Of a stretch of 64,000 nt of DNA, positions 42,760-51,942 are shown one piece after another. Below the pieces are notes generated by a model. It was not told the origin of the DNA. It saw nothing but the letters and a program-made list of their open reading frames with translations, and made no database searches. Both the position numbers and the translations under genes were made by a program. The DNA comes from Phascolarctobacterium sp. GTDB taxonomy: Bacteria; Bacillota; Negativicutes; Acidaminococcales; Acidaminococcaceae. The stretch is from positions 310,001 to 374,000 of the forward strand of contig QAMT01000004.1 of the NCBI GenBank assembly GCA_003150755.1, in the 5' to 3' direction. Each line of letters starts with the position of its first letter. Position 1 is the first letter of the stretch.

Positions 42760-43989
42760 ATGGCTATTCTGGTAAAAAAATTCGGCGGCAGTTCTGTTGC
42801 CACGCCGGAGAAAATTCATGGCATTGTAGACAGGGTGCTGAGAGAAAAACAGCCGGATGATAAAGTTGTTATCGTCGTATCGGCAATGGGCGACAGCACC
42901 GACGACCTTTTGACGTTGGCCGGGCGCGTTAACCCGGATATGCCCAAACGCGAACTTGATATGCTGCTTGCAACCGGCGAGCAGGTAACAATCGCCTTAA
43001 TGGCAGGCGCATTCTGGGCTAAAGGCCAGCCTGCGGTATCGTTTACCGGCGCACAGGCGGGCATTAAAACAAACGATAAATTTTCTAAAGCCAGCATTTT
43101 AAATGTAGAAGCCTCGCGCGTGCAGAAAGCCCTGGACGAAGGCAAGGTTGTAATTGTAGCGGGCTTTCAGGGCATTACTGACGGCGGCGACATTACAACG
43201 CTGGGGCGCGGCGGCAGCGATACAACCGCGGTTGCTGTTGCAGCAGGCCTTAACGCAGGCATCTGCGATATTTACACTGACGTTGACGGCGTTTATACGG
43301 CTGACCCGCGCATTGTGCCGTCGGCGCGCAAGCTGGACGAAATTACCTTTGCGGAAATGCTGGAGCTGGCACGACTTGGCGCAGGCGTAATGCAGCCGCG
43401 TGCCGTTGAATATGGCGAGCACAACGGCGTTGCCATTCATGTGCGTTCAACATTTCACGAAGTTCCGGGAACTATTATCAGGGGGGAATATACAGTGCAG
43501 GAGAAAAAATTTGTTATCCGCGGCGTAGCGCATGACACCAATGTTGCTAAGTTGGCAGCGCGCGGCGTGCCGGATGAACCGGGTGTAGCCTATAAAATTT
43601 TTGCGGCGCTGGCCGATGCCAACGTAGACGTTGACATGATTGTACAAAGCGCCAGCGTACAGCAGGACAAAAACGACATACTCTTTACCGTTGCCAAAAC
43701 CGATATGGCCGAGGCGCTGGGCGTTATGGAAAAACTTAAAACCGAAATGCCCTTCGACAAAGTAGACCTTGAAGTAAATGTAGCCAAAGTATCCATCGTC
43801 GGTGCAGGTATGCTGGGCAGTCCCGGCATTGCAGCGGGTATGTTCGGCGCACTGGCAGGCGCAGGCATCAATATTGGCGTAATCAGCACGTCCGAAATCA
43901 GTATCTCCTGCCTTGTACCGGCAGAAGACGTAAACAAAGCCGTTAACGCTATTCACAGCCATTTCTTTCCGCAGGACGCGGAAAACTGA
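42760..43989 (+). CDS. lysC: Aspartokinase, LysC type
   Basis: Phosphorylates aspartate as the first step to lysine, threonine and methionine. The 409-residue protein has KKFGGSSVATPEKI, the catalytic TLGRGGSDTTAVA and YTDVDGVYTADPR, and two C-terminal ACT domains (starting near FVIRGVAHDTNVAKL and VSIVGAGMLGSPG). GGGGGG precedes the ATG. An in-frame GTG with a strong ribosome binding site at 43481-43497 probably gives the separate beta subunit, as in Bacillus subtilis LysC. An inverted repeat overlaps its promoter. Confidence 0.95.
   Translation: MAILVKKFGGSSVATPEKIHGIVDRVLREKQPDDKVVIVVSAMGDSTDDLLTLAGRVNPDMPKRELDMLLATGEQVTIALMAGAFWAKGQPAVSFTGAQAGIKTNDKFSKASILNVEASRVQKALDEGKVVIVAGFQGITDGGDITTLGRGGSDTTAVAVAAGLNAGICDIYTDVDGVYTADPRIVPSARKLDEITFAEMLELARLGAGVMQPRAVEYGEHNGVAIHVRSTFHEVPGTIIRGEYTVQEKKFVIRGVAHDTNVAKLAARGVPDEPGVAYKIFAALADANVDVDMIVQSASVQQDKNDILFTVAKTDMAEALGVMEKLKTEMPFDKVDLEVNVAKVSIVGAGMLGSPGIAAGMFGALAGAGINIGVISTSEISISCLVPAEDVNKAVNAIHSHFFPQDAEN
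43481..43497 (+). promoter_or_regulatory. Internal ribosome binding site and GTG start for the LysC beta subunit
   Basis: GGGGGG is followed by an in-frame GTG at 43495, eight bases downstream. Initiation would give 164 residues beginning MQEKKFVIRG, which are the ACT-domain regulatory part. B. subtilis lysC makes a beta subunit in the same way. Confidence 0.6.
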
Positions 43990-44021
43990 CTGACCTATAT
44001 AAAAAACTGGGGGTAATAACC

Positions 44022-45269
44022 ATGCTGACAAGTATTGCAGCTAACCACGCCAAAGGCAAATCCGCAGAAGACTCCATTTTTGCGGCTAACGCAGCCTGCG
44101 TGGCCAAAGCTAAAGAAATCGGCGCAGAAAACGTAACCAATGCTACTATTGGCGCAATTCTTGACGAGGACGAAAAACTCGTCTGCCTGCCGACCGTAGA
44201 TAAGGTTTTCCGCAGCCTTTCTACTGACGAACTTATTGCTTATGCACCTATTTCCGGCCTGCCGGATTATCTGGAAGAAGTTATCAACGCAGCCTTCGGC
44301 GACAGCAAACCGGAAGGCTATATGGCAGCAGTTGCTACCAGCGGCGGCACCGGCGTAATCCACCATGCCGTATGGAACTATATGGACGAAGGCGAAACCG
44401 CACTTACCAGCGACTGGTACTGGGACCCGTACAGCGTTTTGTGCAATGATATGGGCCGCAAGCTTGATACCTATACCATGCTGGACGAAAACAACAAATA
44501 CAACCTGCCTGCTTTAAAAGCCAAAGTAAACGAAATTTTAGGCAAACAAAAATCCCTGCTGCTTATCATCAACACTCCGGCGCATAACCCTACCGGTTAC
44601 AGCCTTACGGAAGACGATTTGCAGGGCGTTATTGATATTTTGAAAGAAGCAACCGCAGGCAACGGCAAAACCGCAACCCTGCTTCTGGATATTGCTTATA
44701 TTGATTACGCAGGCGAGCGTCAGGAAGTACGCAAATTCTTCAAAAAACTTTCTAACCTGCCGGATAATATTTTAACCATCATTGCTTACAGCATGTCCAA
44801 AGGCTTTACCATGTACGGCCAGCGCACCGGCGCAATGATTGGCCTGTCCTCTTCCAAAGCAGTTATCGACGAATTTAAAGGCATCAACCAGTATTCCAGC
44901 CGTGCAACCTGGTCCAACATCAACCGCCCGGCTATGAAAACACTGGCTCTGGTTTATAAAAATCCTGAGCTTCTGGCAGCAGTGCAGAAGGAGCGCAATG
45001 ATTATTATGAAATGATTAAAGCGCGCGCTGACCTCTTTATGAAAGAAGCCAACGAATGCGGGCTGAAATGCTTGCCTTACATTGCAGGTTTCTTCCTTTC
45101 CGTTCCGGACAGCGACCCGGAAGCAGTATGCAACAAGCTGCATGACGACAATATTTTTGCAGTACCGCTCAAAGCCGGCATCCGCATTGCCCTTTGCGCA
45201 GTACCGCTCAAAAAAATCAGCGGCATGGCAGCAAAAATCAAGGCAGCCCAGGAAGCAGTACACAAATAA
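44022..45269 (+). CDS. PLP-dependent aminotransferase, class I/II
   Basis: A 415-residue fold-type I enzyme. It has NTPAHNPTGYSL (substrate/cofactor binding), LLLDIAYIDYAG (the Asp that binds the pyridine nitrogen) and the Schiff-base lysine in AYSMSKGFTMYGQRTG, with the final Arg region RIALCAVPL. The form is that of aspartate/aromatic amino acid aminotransferases. Its position 32 bases after lysC suggests a role in aspartate-family amino acid metabolism, but substrate is not determined by sequence. Confidence 0.88.
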   Translation: MLTSIAANHAKGKSAEDSIFAANAACVAKAKEIGAENVTNATIGAILDEDEKLVCLPTVDKVFRSLSTDELIAYAPISGLPDYLEEVINAAFGDSKPEGYMAAVATSGGTGVIHHAVWNYMDEGETALTSDWYWDPYSVLCNDMGRKLDTYTMLDENNKYNLPALKAKVNEILGKQKSLLLIINTPAHNPTGYSLTEDDLQGVIDILKEATAGNGKTATLLLDIAYIDYAGERQEVRKFFKKLSNLPDNILTIIAYSMSKGFTMYGQRTGAMIGLSSSKAVIDEFKGINQYSSRATWSNINRPAMKTLALVYKNPELLAAVQKERNDYYEMIKARADLFMKEANECGLKCLPYIAGFFLSVPDSDPEAVCNKLHDDNIFAVPLKAGIRIALCAVPLKKISGMAAKIKAAQEAVHK

Positions 45270-45332
45270 TTATTTAAAGTAAAGTTGAGTGTAACGAGGG
45301 GAATCTTAATATAAGAAAAGGAGAGATGGATT

Positions 45333-46613
45333 GTGAAAAAGACAGACATGAAGTACAAGGCTTATATTCAGATTCTGGAGGAGGAGCTCAAACCGGCAAT
45401 GGGCTGTACCGAGCCGATTTCTTTGGCCTACGCGGCGGCAGTTGCAGCAAAATACATGGACGGGCTGCCGGACAAAGTATTGGTTGAAGCAAGCGGCAGT
45501 ATTATAAAAAACGTAAAATCGGTAATCGTCCCTAACACCAACCATATGAAGGGCATTCCTGTGGCAGCGGCAGCAGGCATTGTTGCCGGTAATCCGGATA
45601 AAGAACTGGAAGTTCTGGCAGACGTAACTCCGGAGCAGATTGCCCAGATGCAGGACTTTTTGCAGCATACCGAAATTACCACCAAACATATCGAACTTGG
45701 CTGCACTTTTGATATTATCATTACTTTGTACCAGGGTGAGCATTATGTAAAAGTACGTATTGCCAACGACCATACCAACGTAGTGCTGATTGAAAAAGAC
45801 GGCGAAAAAATCAAATACATCCCCGTTAACGGCGAAACCAACGAAGGCCTTACCGACAGAACTTTGCTGAATATGGCCGACATTTATGATTTTGCCGAAA
45901 CCGTTGATGTAGAAGATATTAAAGCACTGCTTGACCAGCAGATTAAATGCAACATGGCTATTGCCGAAGAAGGCCTGCGCGGCAACTACGGCGCTAACAT
46001 CGGCAGCAATTTGCTTGCAATGGCAGGCGAAAACCCGGATGTCCGTACCCGTGCGCGTGCAATGGCAGCAGCAGGCAGCGATGCCCGCATGAACGGCTGC
46101 GAAATGCCGGTTGTAATCTGCTCCGGCAGCGGCAACCAGGGGATGACCACTTCTATTCCGGTAATTGTTTATGCCCGCGAGCTTAAAGTAAGCGACGAAA
46201 AACTGTACCGCGCACTGGCATTGGCTGACCTTGTAACAATTCACGAAAAAACTCCTATCGGCGTACTTTCCGCTTTCTGCGGCGCAGTAAGCGCAGGTGC
46301 AGGCGCAGGTGCAGGCATTGCCTATCTGCATGGCGCAACGCTGGATGAAATCTGCCACACCGTTACCAACGCTGTCGGCGTAACCTCCGGCATGATTTGC
46401 GACGGCGCAAAAGCCTCCTGCGCAGGCAAAATTGCCAACTCTATCGAAGCAGCACTTATCGGCTACCAGATGTGCAAAACCAATAATAACTATCAGAGCG
46501 GCGACGGTATCGTAGGCGAGGACATCGAAGAAACCCTTGCCAACGTCGGCACCCTTGCTAAAAAAGGCATGGAAAAAACCAACGAAGTTATTATTGATAT
46601 TATGATTAAATAA
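45333..46613 (+). CDS. L-cysteine desulfidase family (CyuA/UPF0597)
   Basis: A 426-residue protein of the UPF0597 family, which includes CyuA, an iron-sulfur L-cysteine desulfidase that makes pyruvate, ammonia and sulfide. The start GCTEPISLAYAAA and the later NGCEMPVVICSGSGNQGM, with Cys at the cluster positions, are characteristic. Related to L-serine dehydratase alpha chains, so a serine or other amino acid substrate is possible. Translation starts at a GTG with AAAGGAGAG before it. Confidence 0.85.
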   Translation: MKKTDMKYKAYIQILEEELKPAMGCTEPISLAYAAAVAAKYMDGLPDKVLVEASGSIIKNVKSVIVPNTNHMKGIPVAAAAGIVAGNPDKELEVLADVTPEQIAQMQDFLQHTEITTKHIELGCTFDIIITLYQGEHYVKVRIANDHTNVVLIEKDGEKIKYIPVNGETNEGLTDRTLLNMADIYDFAETVDVEDIKALLDQQIKCNMAIAEEGLRGNYGANIGSNLLAMAGENPDVRTRARAMAAAGSDARMNGCEMPVVICSGSGNQGMTTSIPVIVYARELKVSDEKLYRALALADLVTIHEKTPIGVLSAFCGAVSAGAGAGAGIAYLHGATLDEICHTVTNAVGVTSGMICDGAKASCAGKIANSIEAALIGYQMCKTNNNYQSGDGIVGEDIEETLANVGTLAKKGMEKTNEVIIDIMIK

Positions 46614-46655
46614 TAAAGTTGGCAACTCGTTAAACTTAACAGTTTAATAGTTTTA

Positions 46656-46692
46656 AAGGCATCATACCGTAAAAAGTATGGTGCCTTTTTGT
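46656..46692 (+). terminator. Intrinsic terminator after the cysteine desulfidase gene
   Basis: Twelve-base stem AAGGCATCATAC/GTATGGTGCCTT (one G-T pair) followed by TTTTT. Confidence 0.88.
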
Positions 46693-46925
46693 TTATAAAA
46701 ATAAATAGATTATAAAAATATCAAGAATGTTATGTAATTTAAAATTAGAAACGGTAAAGAATGACGGTAATGTGATATTTTGGTTGTCATGTTTAACATA
46801 GGATAAGAAAAATTTTTACTATATAAGTTATATGGATTATTTTTAATGAATTTTTTTTATATTTAAAAGAAAAATGGTATAATTAAACTATAATTGTGAT
46901 TTATTATTTTAATGGAGTGATATAA
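46693..46925. other. AT-rich intergenic stretch at the start of the kinase/STAND cassette
   Basis: About 230 bases of very AT-rich sequence after the terminator. I see no reading frame, repeat or structured RNA in it apart from the promoter listed next. The composition drop begins here and marks the left edge of the insert. Confidence 0.6.
46875..46883 (+). promoter_or_regulatory. Extended -10 promoter of the kinase/STAND cassette
   Basis: TGGTATAAT about 43 bases before the start codon; no clear -35 box, but the surroundings are so AT-rich that chance matches are likely. Confidence 0.45.
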
Positions 46926-49900
46926 ATGTTTGAAGAAAAAGTGATTTCAATAGTAATACCAGTTTTTAAAAGAATTATTAATAATTTAATGGAAAGTAAC
47001 AAATGGAATGAAATCTTCCAAAATAGTACTAAAGTAATTTTATTACGTGAATATGAGAATGGTTCGGAGTTAGCTGATAAACTTAATATTTTGTTTTCAG
47101 AGGATAATATGAAAAAAGTAGCAGTTGCTACTAAAGACATGAATGGATTTACTATCATAGAATTTATAAAAGAAAGCTTGAATAGATTTTTTAACGATTA
47201 TGATGCTGATGAAGATGATATAAGAAAGGCAATAGAATTATTTGTTGACGAATTTAAAGCAACTTTGAAGTTGGAATATCCGGATATATATGAACAAATT
47301 TTATTAAATGATTTAGGTAATAATATTGAAAAAATAAAAGATAATAGTGATAGTATTGTTTGTGCTATACAAGAAATGAATAATATTGAAAAATTAGTTT
47401 TAAAAATTCCTTTTATTCAAGAAAATTGGTTACGAAATAATAGTAAATATAATATTGATTTGGATTTTTTTGATTATGGGGAGAATGATATTGATAAAAA
47501 GATTATTGATGCTATTAATAAAAGATATTCAGTGTATTTAAAATTCAAAACAAAAGAAGAAGGGTTGTATTATATACTTAGATTATTGAAGGATCAATTT
47601 GAAAATATTGATGATATCTATGTAGTAGAAAATAATGAAAATTGGAATAAAATTATAAATAAATGTAAAAATAAAATTTTAATTCCGTATTTTTATAATA
47701 ATAATATAGTACCAATTTTTGGAAATAAAACGATTTATATTTTGAGTGATGATGATAATATAGTAAATAAAACTGTAATAGAAATTCCTAACAGAATTAG
47801 AAATAATTTGTATGAAAAATTGAATAAATATGTTAAGAATTCTGATGAAACTAATAGAATTATAAATAAAACTAATGGTGTATTTCCTGCATTGAAAAGA
47901 GAATTATTCACTGGAACTTTTAATAAACCGGAATGGATTACTTCCAATAATGCAATTTTATTACCTGCGTTAATCTTGTCCTCTTGGAGTGAAAATAAAA
48001 ATGATAAAAAATTTTTAGAAGAGTTATCAGGAAAAACTTATAATAAATATATTAGAGAATTACAATATTGTATAAATTCGAAAGATCCTTTTATTATAAG
48101 TTATATAAGATTTACATCTAATGAATATAGAATTACAGAATTATTTACAGCTTGGTATCATTTGATTCCTTATATTACTGAAGATTATTTAATTATTTTG
48201 AGAAGAATAATTAAGGAAATTTTTAATGATAAAAATAATAAATTAATCGGAGAAATTAGACAGGTTGATAGTGGATTATATTCTGTGTCGTTAAAGAAGG
48301 GCATAGTGAAGTCTTTGACTTTAATGAATATATATGGCAAAGATTTTCGTATAAACGGACATTCTTTATCTAGTTATGCTGACGCTTATGTTAGTGAAAT
48401 TTTAAATTATTTAAATAATGAAGAAAAAATTGTAGATTATGCTGAGTTTTTTCCTTATTTGTTTGAAGCGGCTCCTGACATTTTTATTACTTGGATTGAA
48501 AAAGAAATAGAAAAACAAAATTCTGCAATTTGGCAATTATTTATCAATAAAGAAAATTCGCTGTATGGTAACGATGGATATGTTTATTTGATTAATGCAC
48601 TTGAAAAGGCTTTATTTTTAAATAATTTTGTTGTAAGAAGTATTAATATATTAGAAGTGTTAGCTGCCTATCCTTTGAAATCCAAGATAATAAATTCGCC
48701 TAGTCATACATTAAAAAATGTTTTTTGTGCATGGAATAATGAAATTGCAATATCGATTGAAGATAAAATAAAATTATTAGAATTATATACCAAAAAAGAC
48801 TATTGCAATTGGAATGTTTTAAGAGATATTTTGCCTTCTTTTATTGGTGGAGTATATGATATGTTAAGTAAACCGTTGTTTTTAACGTATGAAATAGCTA
48901 ATCAAATTTGTGATAAAGATAATATAAATTATATATATAAGAAGTATTTTGCATTGGCTTTTGAATTTGCAGGAACAGATTTAAAAAAATGGGGAAGTTT
49001 TTTTGAAAATGGTACTTTTTTGATATATGGGTATAAAAATATTGTTATTGGAAAAATAAAAGATATTTTAAAAAATAATAATATTGATGATGAAGAAAAA
49101 TATGAATTTGGTAAGATTATAAGAGAATTTATATATAGATATAGGTATATACCTAATAAATTTATAAATTCTGAAGACGTTAATGATATTGAAAAACTAA
49201 TTTTTGATAATATAAAATATAATAATTATTTATACAATTATTTGTATGCTTTTGAAAATGGTGCTTATCATACATTATATCCAGTTCCGCATAAAGTGAA
49301 AAATGATTTTAATCTTAATCAAAAGAAAAGAGAAGATGATCAATTAGAAATTATAAAAGTAATTTATAATAAAGGCTCTAATGATTTGTTTAAATTTTTA
49401 AGCATGATTACGATAGATGATTTTAATATTGGTATTATTATATTTAGAAGTAATTCATTTATTAATTTTAAATTATTGGATTTTTTATATGACAATGGTA
49501 AATATGAAATTTTTAAAGGCTATATAAATGCAATTAAAGAAGCGAGAGGAAGTAACTATATTTTTGAAAAGCTATTTATTGATATCCAGAATAAGAGTAT
49601 CGAATTTAGGATGTTGGTATTATTTTCTTTCAATATAGATGAAGTTGTATTAAAGTTTGTACAAACATTGCCAGAAAGTGAACAATATTATTATTGGGAA
49701 AAAACGCCTGTATATCCTGATGCTAACAATAGTGTTATATCTGTAGAATGTGTAAAAAAACTTCTAGAACATAATAATCTTGGTAATTTATATTATTGGA
49801 TTATAGATAGTGAGTTTGAAGTAGATATTTATATTGAATATTTAATTAAATTATTACAAAATCAAAAATTCATTTCTTCTGATGAAAATATCGATTATAA

Positions 49901-50564
49901 AATTTTGAAAGTTTTTGAAAAAATATATAAATATGATATTGTGGATGATGAATTGTTATTTAAGATTATTCAGTTAGAAGAAGTTTTTATAGAAATATTC
50001 TGTTATAGTTACAATAATATTAAACCCCAATATCTTTATAATGAATTAACGTATAATCCTAAAATGAGTGCATCGCTTTTAAAAAATATATATAAATCGG
50101 ATAATGATATTGATGAGGATATTACTGAAGAAAAAGAAAATTTAGCAAAGATTTCATGGAAGGTACTGCATAATGTGAAATTTTGTCCTTGTCTTAATAA
50201 TGATGACACAGTTGAATTACCAAAGCTAGAAAAATGGTGTAATGAATTTTTAGATATTATTAAGAATAATGGACAAGAAGAAATAGGTTTGCAATATTTA
50301 GGACAATTTTTGGCACATGCACCTGCTAATTCAAATTATTGGCCAAATAGAGAAATTTGTTACATATTGGACTATTATAAAAATGAAGAAATAGATAAGG
50401 GATTTATTTTAGAAATTCATAATTCGCGTAGTGTACATATTGTTGATTCAGGAAAAAGTGAACTTAATTTAGCTAATAAATATAAAATTTACGCAGAAAA
50501 ATGCAAATTGGAATATCCACATACTGCTAATTTATTAAATAAAATTTCGGATTATTATAATTAA
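46926..50564 (+). CDS. Large STAND-like (degenerate NTPase plus helical repeats) protein, candidate defence/conflict gene
   Basis: A 1212-residue cytoplasmic protein with no transmembrane segment or signal peptide. Residues 1 to about 165 form a helical domain (IIPVFKRIINNLMESNKWNE). About 165-345 recall a degenerate STAND/AAA-type core: YSVYLKFKTKEEGLYYILRL, DDIYVVENNENWNK, KILIPYF, IPNRIRNNL, then TNGVFPALKREL; no Walker A lysine is present. The rest is long helical repeats, with a recognisable block around INALEKALFLNNF and ILEVLAAYPLK. It is extremely AT-rich and Asn/Ile/Lys-rich, unlike both neighbours. A GGAGTG site precedes the ATG. The kinase gene follows after 31 bases. The fold call is pattern recognition; function is unknown. 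Confidence 0.6.
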   Translation: MFEEKVISIVIPVFKRIINNLMESNKWNEIFQNSTKVILLREYENGSELADKLNILFSEDNMKKVAVATKDMNGFTIIEFIKESLNRFFNDYDADEDDIRKAIELFVDEFKATLKLEYPDIYEQILLNDLGNNIEKIKDNSDSIVCAIQEMNNIEKLVLKIPFIQENWLRNNSKYNIDLDFFDYGENDIDKKIIDAINKRYSVYLKFKTKEEGLYYILRLLKDQFENIDDIYVVENNENWNKIINKCKNKILIPYFYNNNIVPIFGNKTIYILSDDDNIVNKTVIEIPNRIRNNLYEKLNKYVKNSDETNRIINKTNGVFPALKRELFTGTFNKPEWITSNNAILLPALILSSWSENKNDKKFLEELSGKTYNKYIRELQYCINSKDPFIISYIRFTSNEYRITELFTAWYHLIPYITEDYLIILRRIIKEIFNDKNNKLIGEIRQVDSGLYSVSLKKGIVKSLTLMNIYGKDFRINGHSLSSYADAYVSEILNYLNNEEKIVDYAEFFPYLFEAAPDIFITWIEKEIEKQNSAIWQLFINKENSLYGNDGYVYLINALEKALFLNNFVVRSINILEVLAAYPLKSKIINSPSHTLKNVFCAWNNEIAISIEDKIKLLELYTKKDYCNWNVLRDILPSFIGGVYDMLSKPLFLTYEIANQICDKDNINYIYKKYFALAFEFAGTDLKKWGSFFENGTFLIYGYKNIVIGKIKDILKNNNIDDEEKYEFGKIIREFIYRYRYIPNKFINSEDVNDIEKLIFDNIKYNNYLYNYLYAFENGAYHTLYPVPHKVKNDFNLNQKKREDDQLEIIKVIYNKGSNDLFKFLSMITIDDFNIGIIIFRSNSFINFKLLDFLYDNGKYEIFKGYINAIKEARGSNYIFEKLFIDIQNKSIEFRMLVLFSFNIDEVVLKFVQTLPESEQYYYWEKTPVYPDANNSVISVECVKKLLEHNNLGNLYYWIIDSEFEVDIYIEYLIKLLQNQKFISSDENIDYKILKVFEKIYKYDIVDDELLFKIIQLEEVFIEIFCYSYNNIKPQYLYNELTYNPKMSASLLKNIYKSDNDIDEDITEEKENLAKISWKVLHNVKFCPCLNNDDTVELPKLEKWCNEFLDIIKNNGQEEIGLQYLGQFLAHAPANSNYWPNREICYILDYYKNEEIDKGFILEIHNSRSVHIVDSGKSELNLANKYKIYAEKCKLEYPHTANLLNKISDYYN

Positions 50565-50595
50565 GAAGCTAAATTTAATAGAGAGCGTGCCGAAC

Positions 50596-51930
50596 ATGAA
50601 TAAAAAAAGAAATTATAGAAATGATTATGTTGGAAAAAGTTTGGTGGGAGAAAAATATACCTTTAAGGTTGGCGAATTTATAGCCAAAGGTGGGAATGGT
50701 CTTGTCTATAGAGTAAGTAGTGAAGATTTAGATGGAGATTATGTAATAAAAATTTTAAATAAATATTGCGTAAATAAAGTTGAGAAGCGGGAAAGATTTT
50801 TAAGAGAAGTTAAAACAGTAATTGGATTAAATGAATATTTTAAAAACAAATATGTTTTAAATATAGTTGATTATAAATTAATCAAAAACTTAAATTGGTA
50901 TGTAATGCCTCAAGCTGTTTGCTTATGGGATTACATTATTAGTAATAGAATCGGATTTAGAGAAAAATATAATTATATTTTACAAATAGCTGAGTGTATA
51001 AAAGCTGTTCATGAAAAACGTTATATTCACAGAGACATAAAACCTCAAAATATTTTTATTAAAAATAACAATGTATATTTAAGTGATTTTGGTTTAGTTT
51101 GGAATGAAGATTTTGATTCCTTAACGAGAACAGATGAGGGAGTTGGTCCACAAAATATTAAGCCGCCTGAATGTGTAAAAGGTTTCGCACATAAGAAAAC
51201 AAATATTTTTTTAGGATACATTGATGTGTATGAATTTGCTAAGACGGTATGGATGATTTTAACGGAAAAAAGATTTTGTTTTAGTGGTGAATATAATAGA
51301 GAAAGAAAAGATATTTTTTTGACGGAGAGTGCAATAGTTAATAATGATTATACCGAGTTAGAAACATTAGAACCATTACATGAGTTTTTAGAATTGTCTA
51401 CTAAAGATAATATCTTTAATAGACAAGACATTAATCAATGTTATTTTCTCTTGAATGAGCTGATTGAAGCGAATAAAAGTGCTGAAAAAATAAAGAAGTA
51501 TAATTTAATTGGATTAGGTAAAGACATTAAAATAAATAGTAAACCAGATGGTTATAAGTATTTTAATTTATTTGAGATTGTTAAGAATATTAAAGCTATA
51601 TCAAATATATTTTTTGTTGAACTTCCTCAATATAACATAAAAATATCAATTACTAATTGCAGTGTAAAAAATGAAGAATTGCGTATTATAGGTATAATTG
51701 ATGATCTGAACAATGAATATTTAATTGGTGTGAATAAATTGGAAATTAACTATGATTGTAAAGAAGATAAAGTAATAGATAATATAGTATTAGATATAAA
51801 TAATATCGAATTAGAAATATGTAATGGTTATGAAACCATAGAAAATTTACAAATATTTCCAGGTATTTTATTTAAGAATCGGAAAATATTTCTAAATATA
51901 GATACTATAATTAAGTTTTCTAAGAAATAA
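50596..51930 (+). CDS. Serine/threonine protein kinase with C-terminal beta-rich extension
   Basis: A 444-residue Hanks-type kinase. The glycine loop AKGGNGLVY (30-38), Lys in VIKIL (52), HRDIKPQN (from 145), DFG (164-166) and a PPE-type motif (KPPECVKG) are intact, so it should be active. After the kinase domain (to about 290) come roughly 150 residues rich in beta strands (NIKISITNC, LRIIGIIDD, IVLDINNIELEI). There is no transmembrane segment, PASTA repeat or phosphatase partner, unlike housekeeping PrkC. It is cotranscribed with the preceding 1212-residue protein. A GTG at 50587 is an alternative start. It ends only 12 bases before rfbB. Confidence 0.85.
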   Translation: MNKKRNYRNDYVGKSLVGEKYTFKVGEFIAKGGNGLVYRVSSEDLDGDYVIKILNKYCVNKVEKRERFLREVKTVIGLNEYFKNKYVLNIVDYKLIKNLNWYVMPQAVCLWDYIISNRIGFREKYNYILQIAECIKAVHEKRYIHRDIKPQNIFIKNNNVYLSDFGLVWNEDFDSLTRTDEGVGPQNIKPPECVKGFAHKKTNIFLGYIDVYEFAKTVWMILTEKRFCFSGEYNRERKDIFLTESAIVNNDYTELETLEPLHEFLELSTKDNIFNRQDINQCYFLLNELIEANKSAEKIKKYNLIGLGKDIKINSKPDGYKYFNLFEIVKNIKAISNIFFVELPQYNIKISITNCSVKNEELRIIGIIDDLNNEYLIGVNKLEINYDCKEDKVIDNIVLDINNIELEICNGYETIENLQIFPGILFKNRKIFLNIDTIIKFSKK

Positions 51931-51942
51931 TAGGTTAACCTC

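Noticed and set aside
45306..46625. 439-codon minus-strand frame opposite the cysteine desulfidase gene
   Set aside because: Shadow frame rich in Cys/His/Asn with no domain; it also covers the true gene's start region.
46614..46700. Attachment site or direct repeat at the left edge of the kinase cassette
   Set aside because: I compared this region with 51900-51945 and saw no shared repeat, and there is no integrase or tRNA gene nearby.
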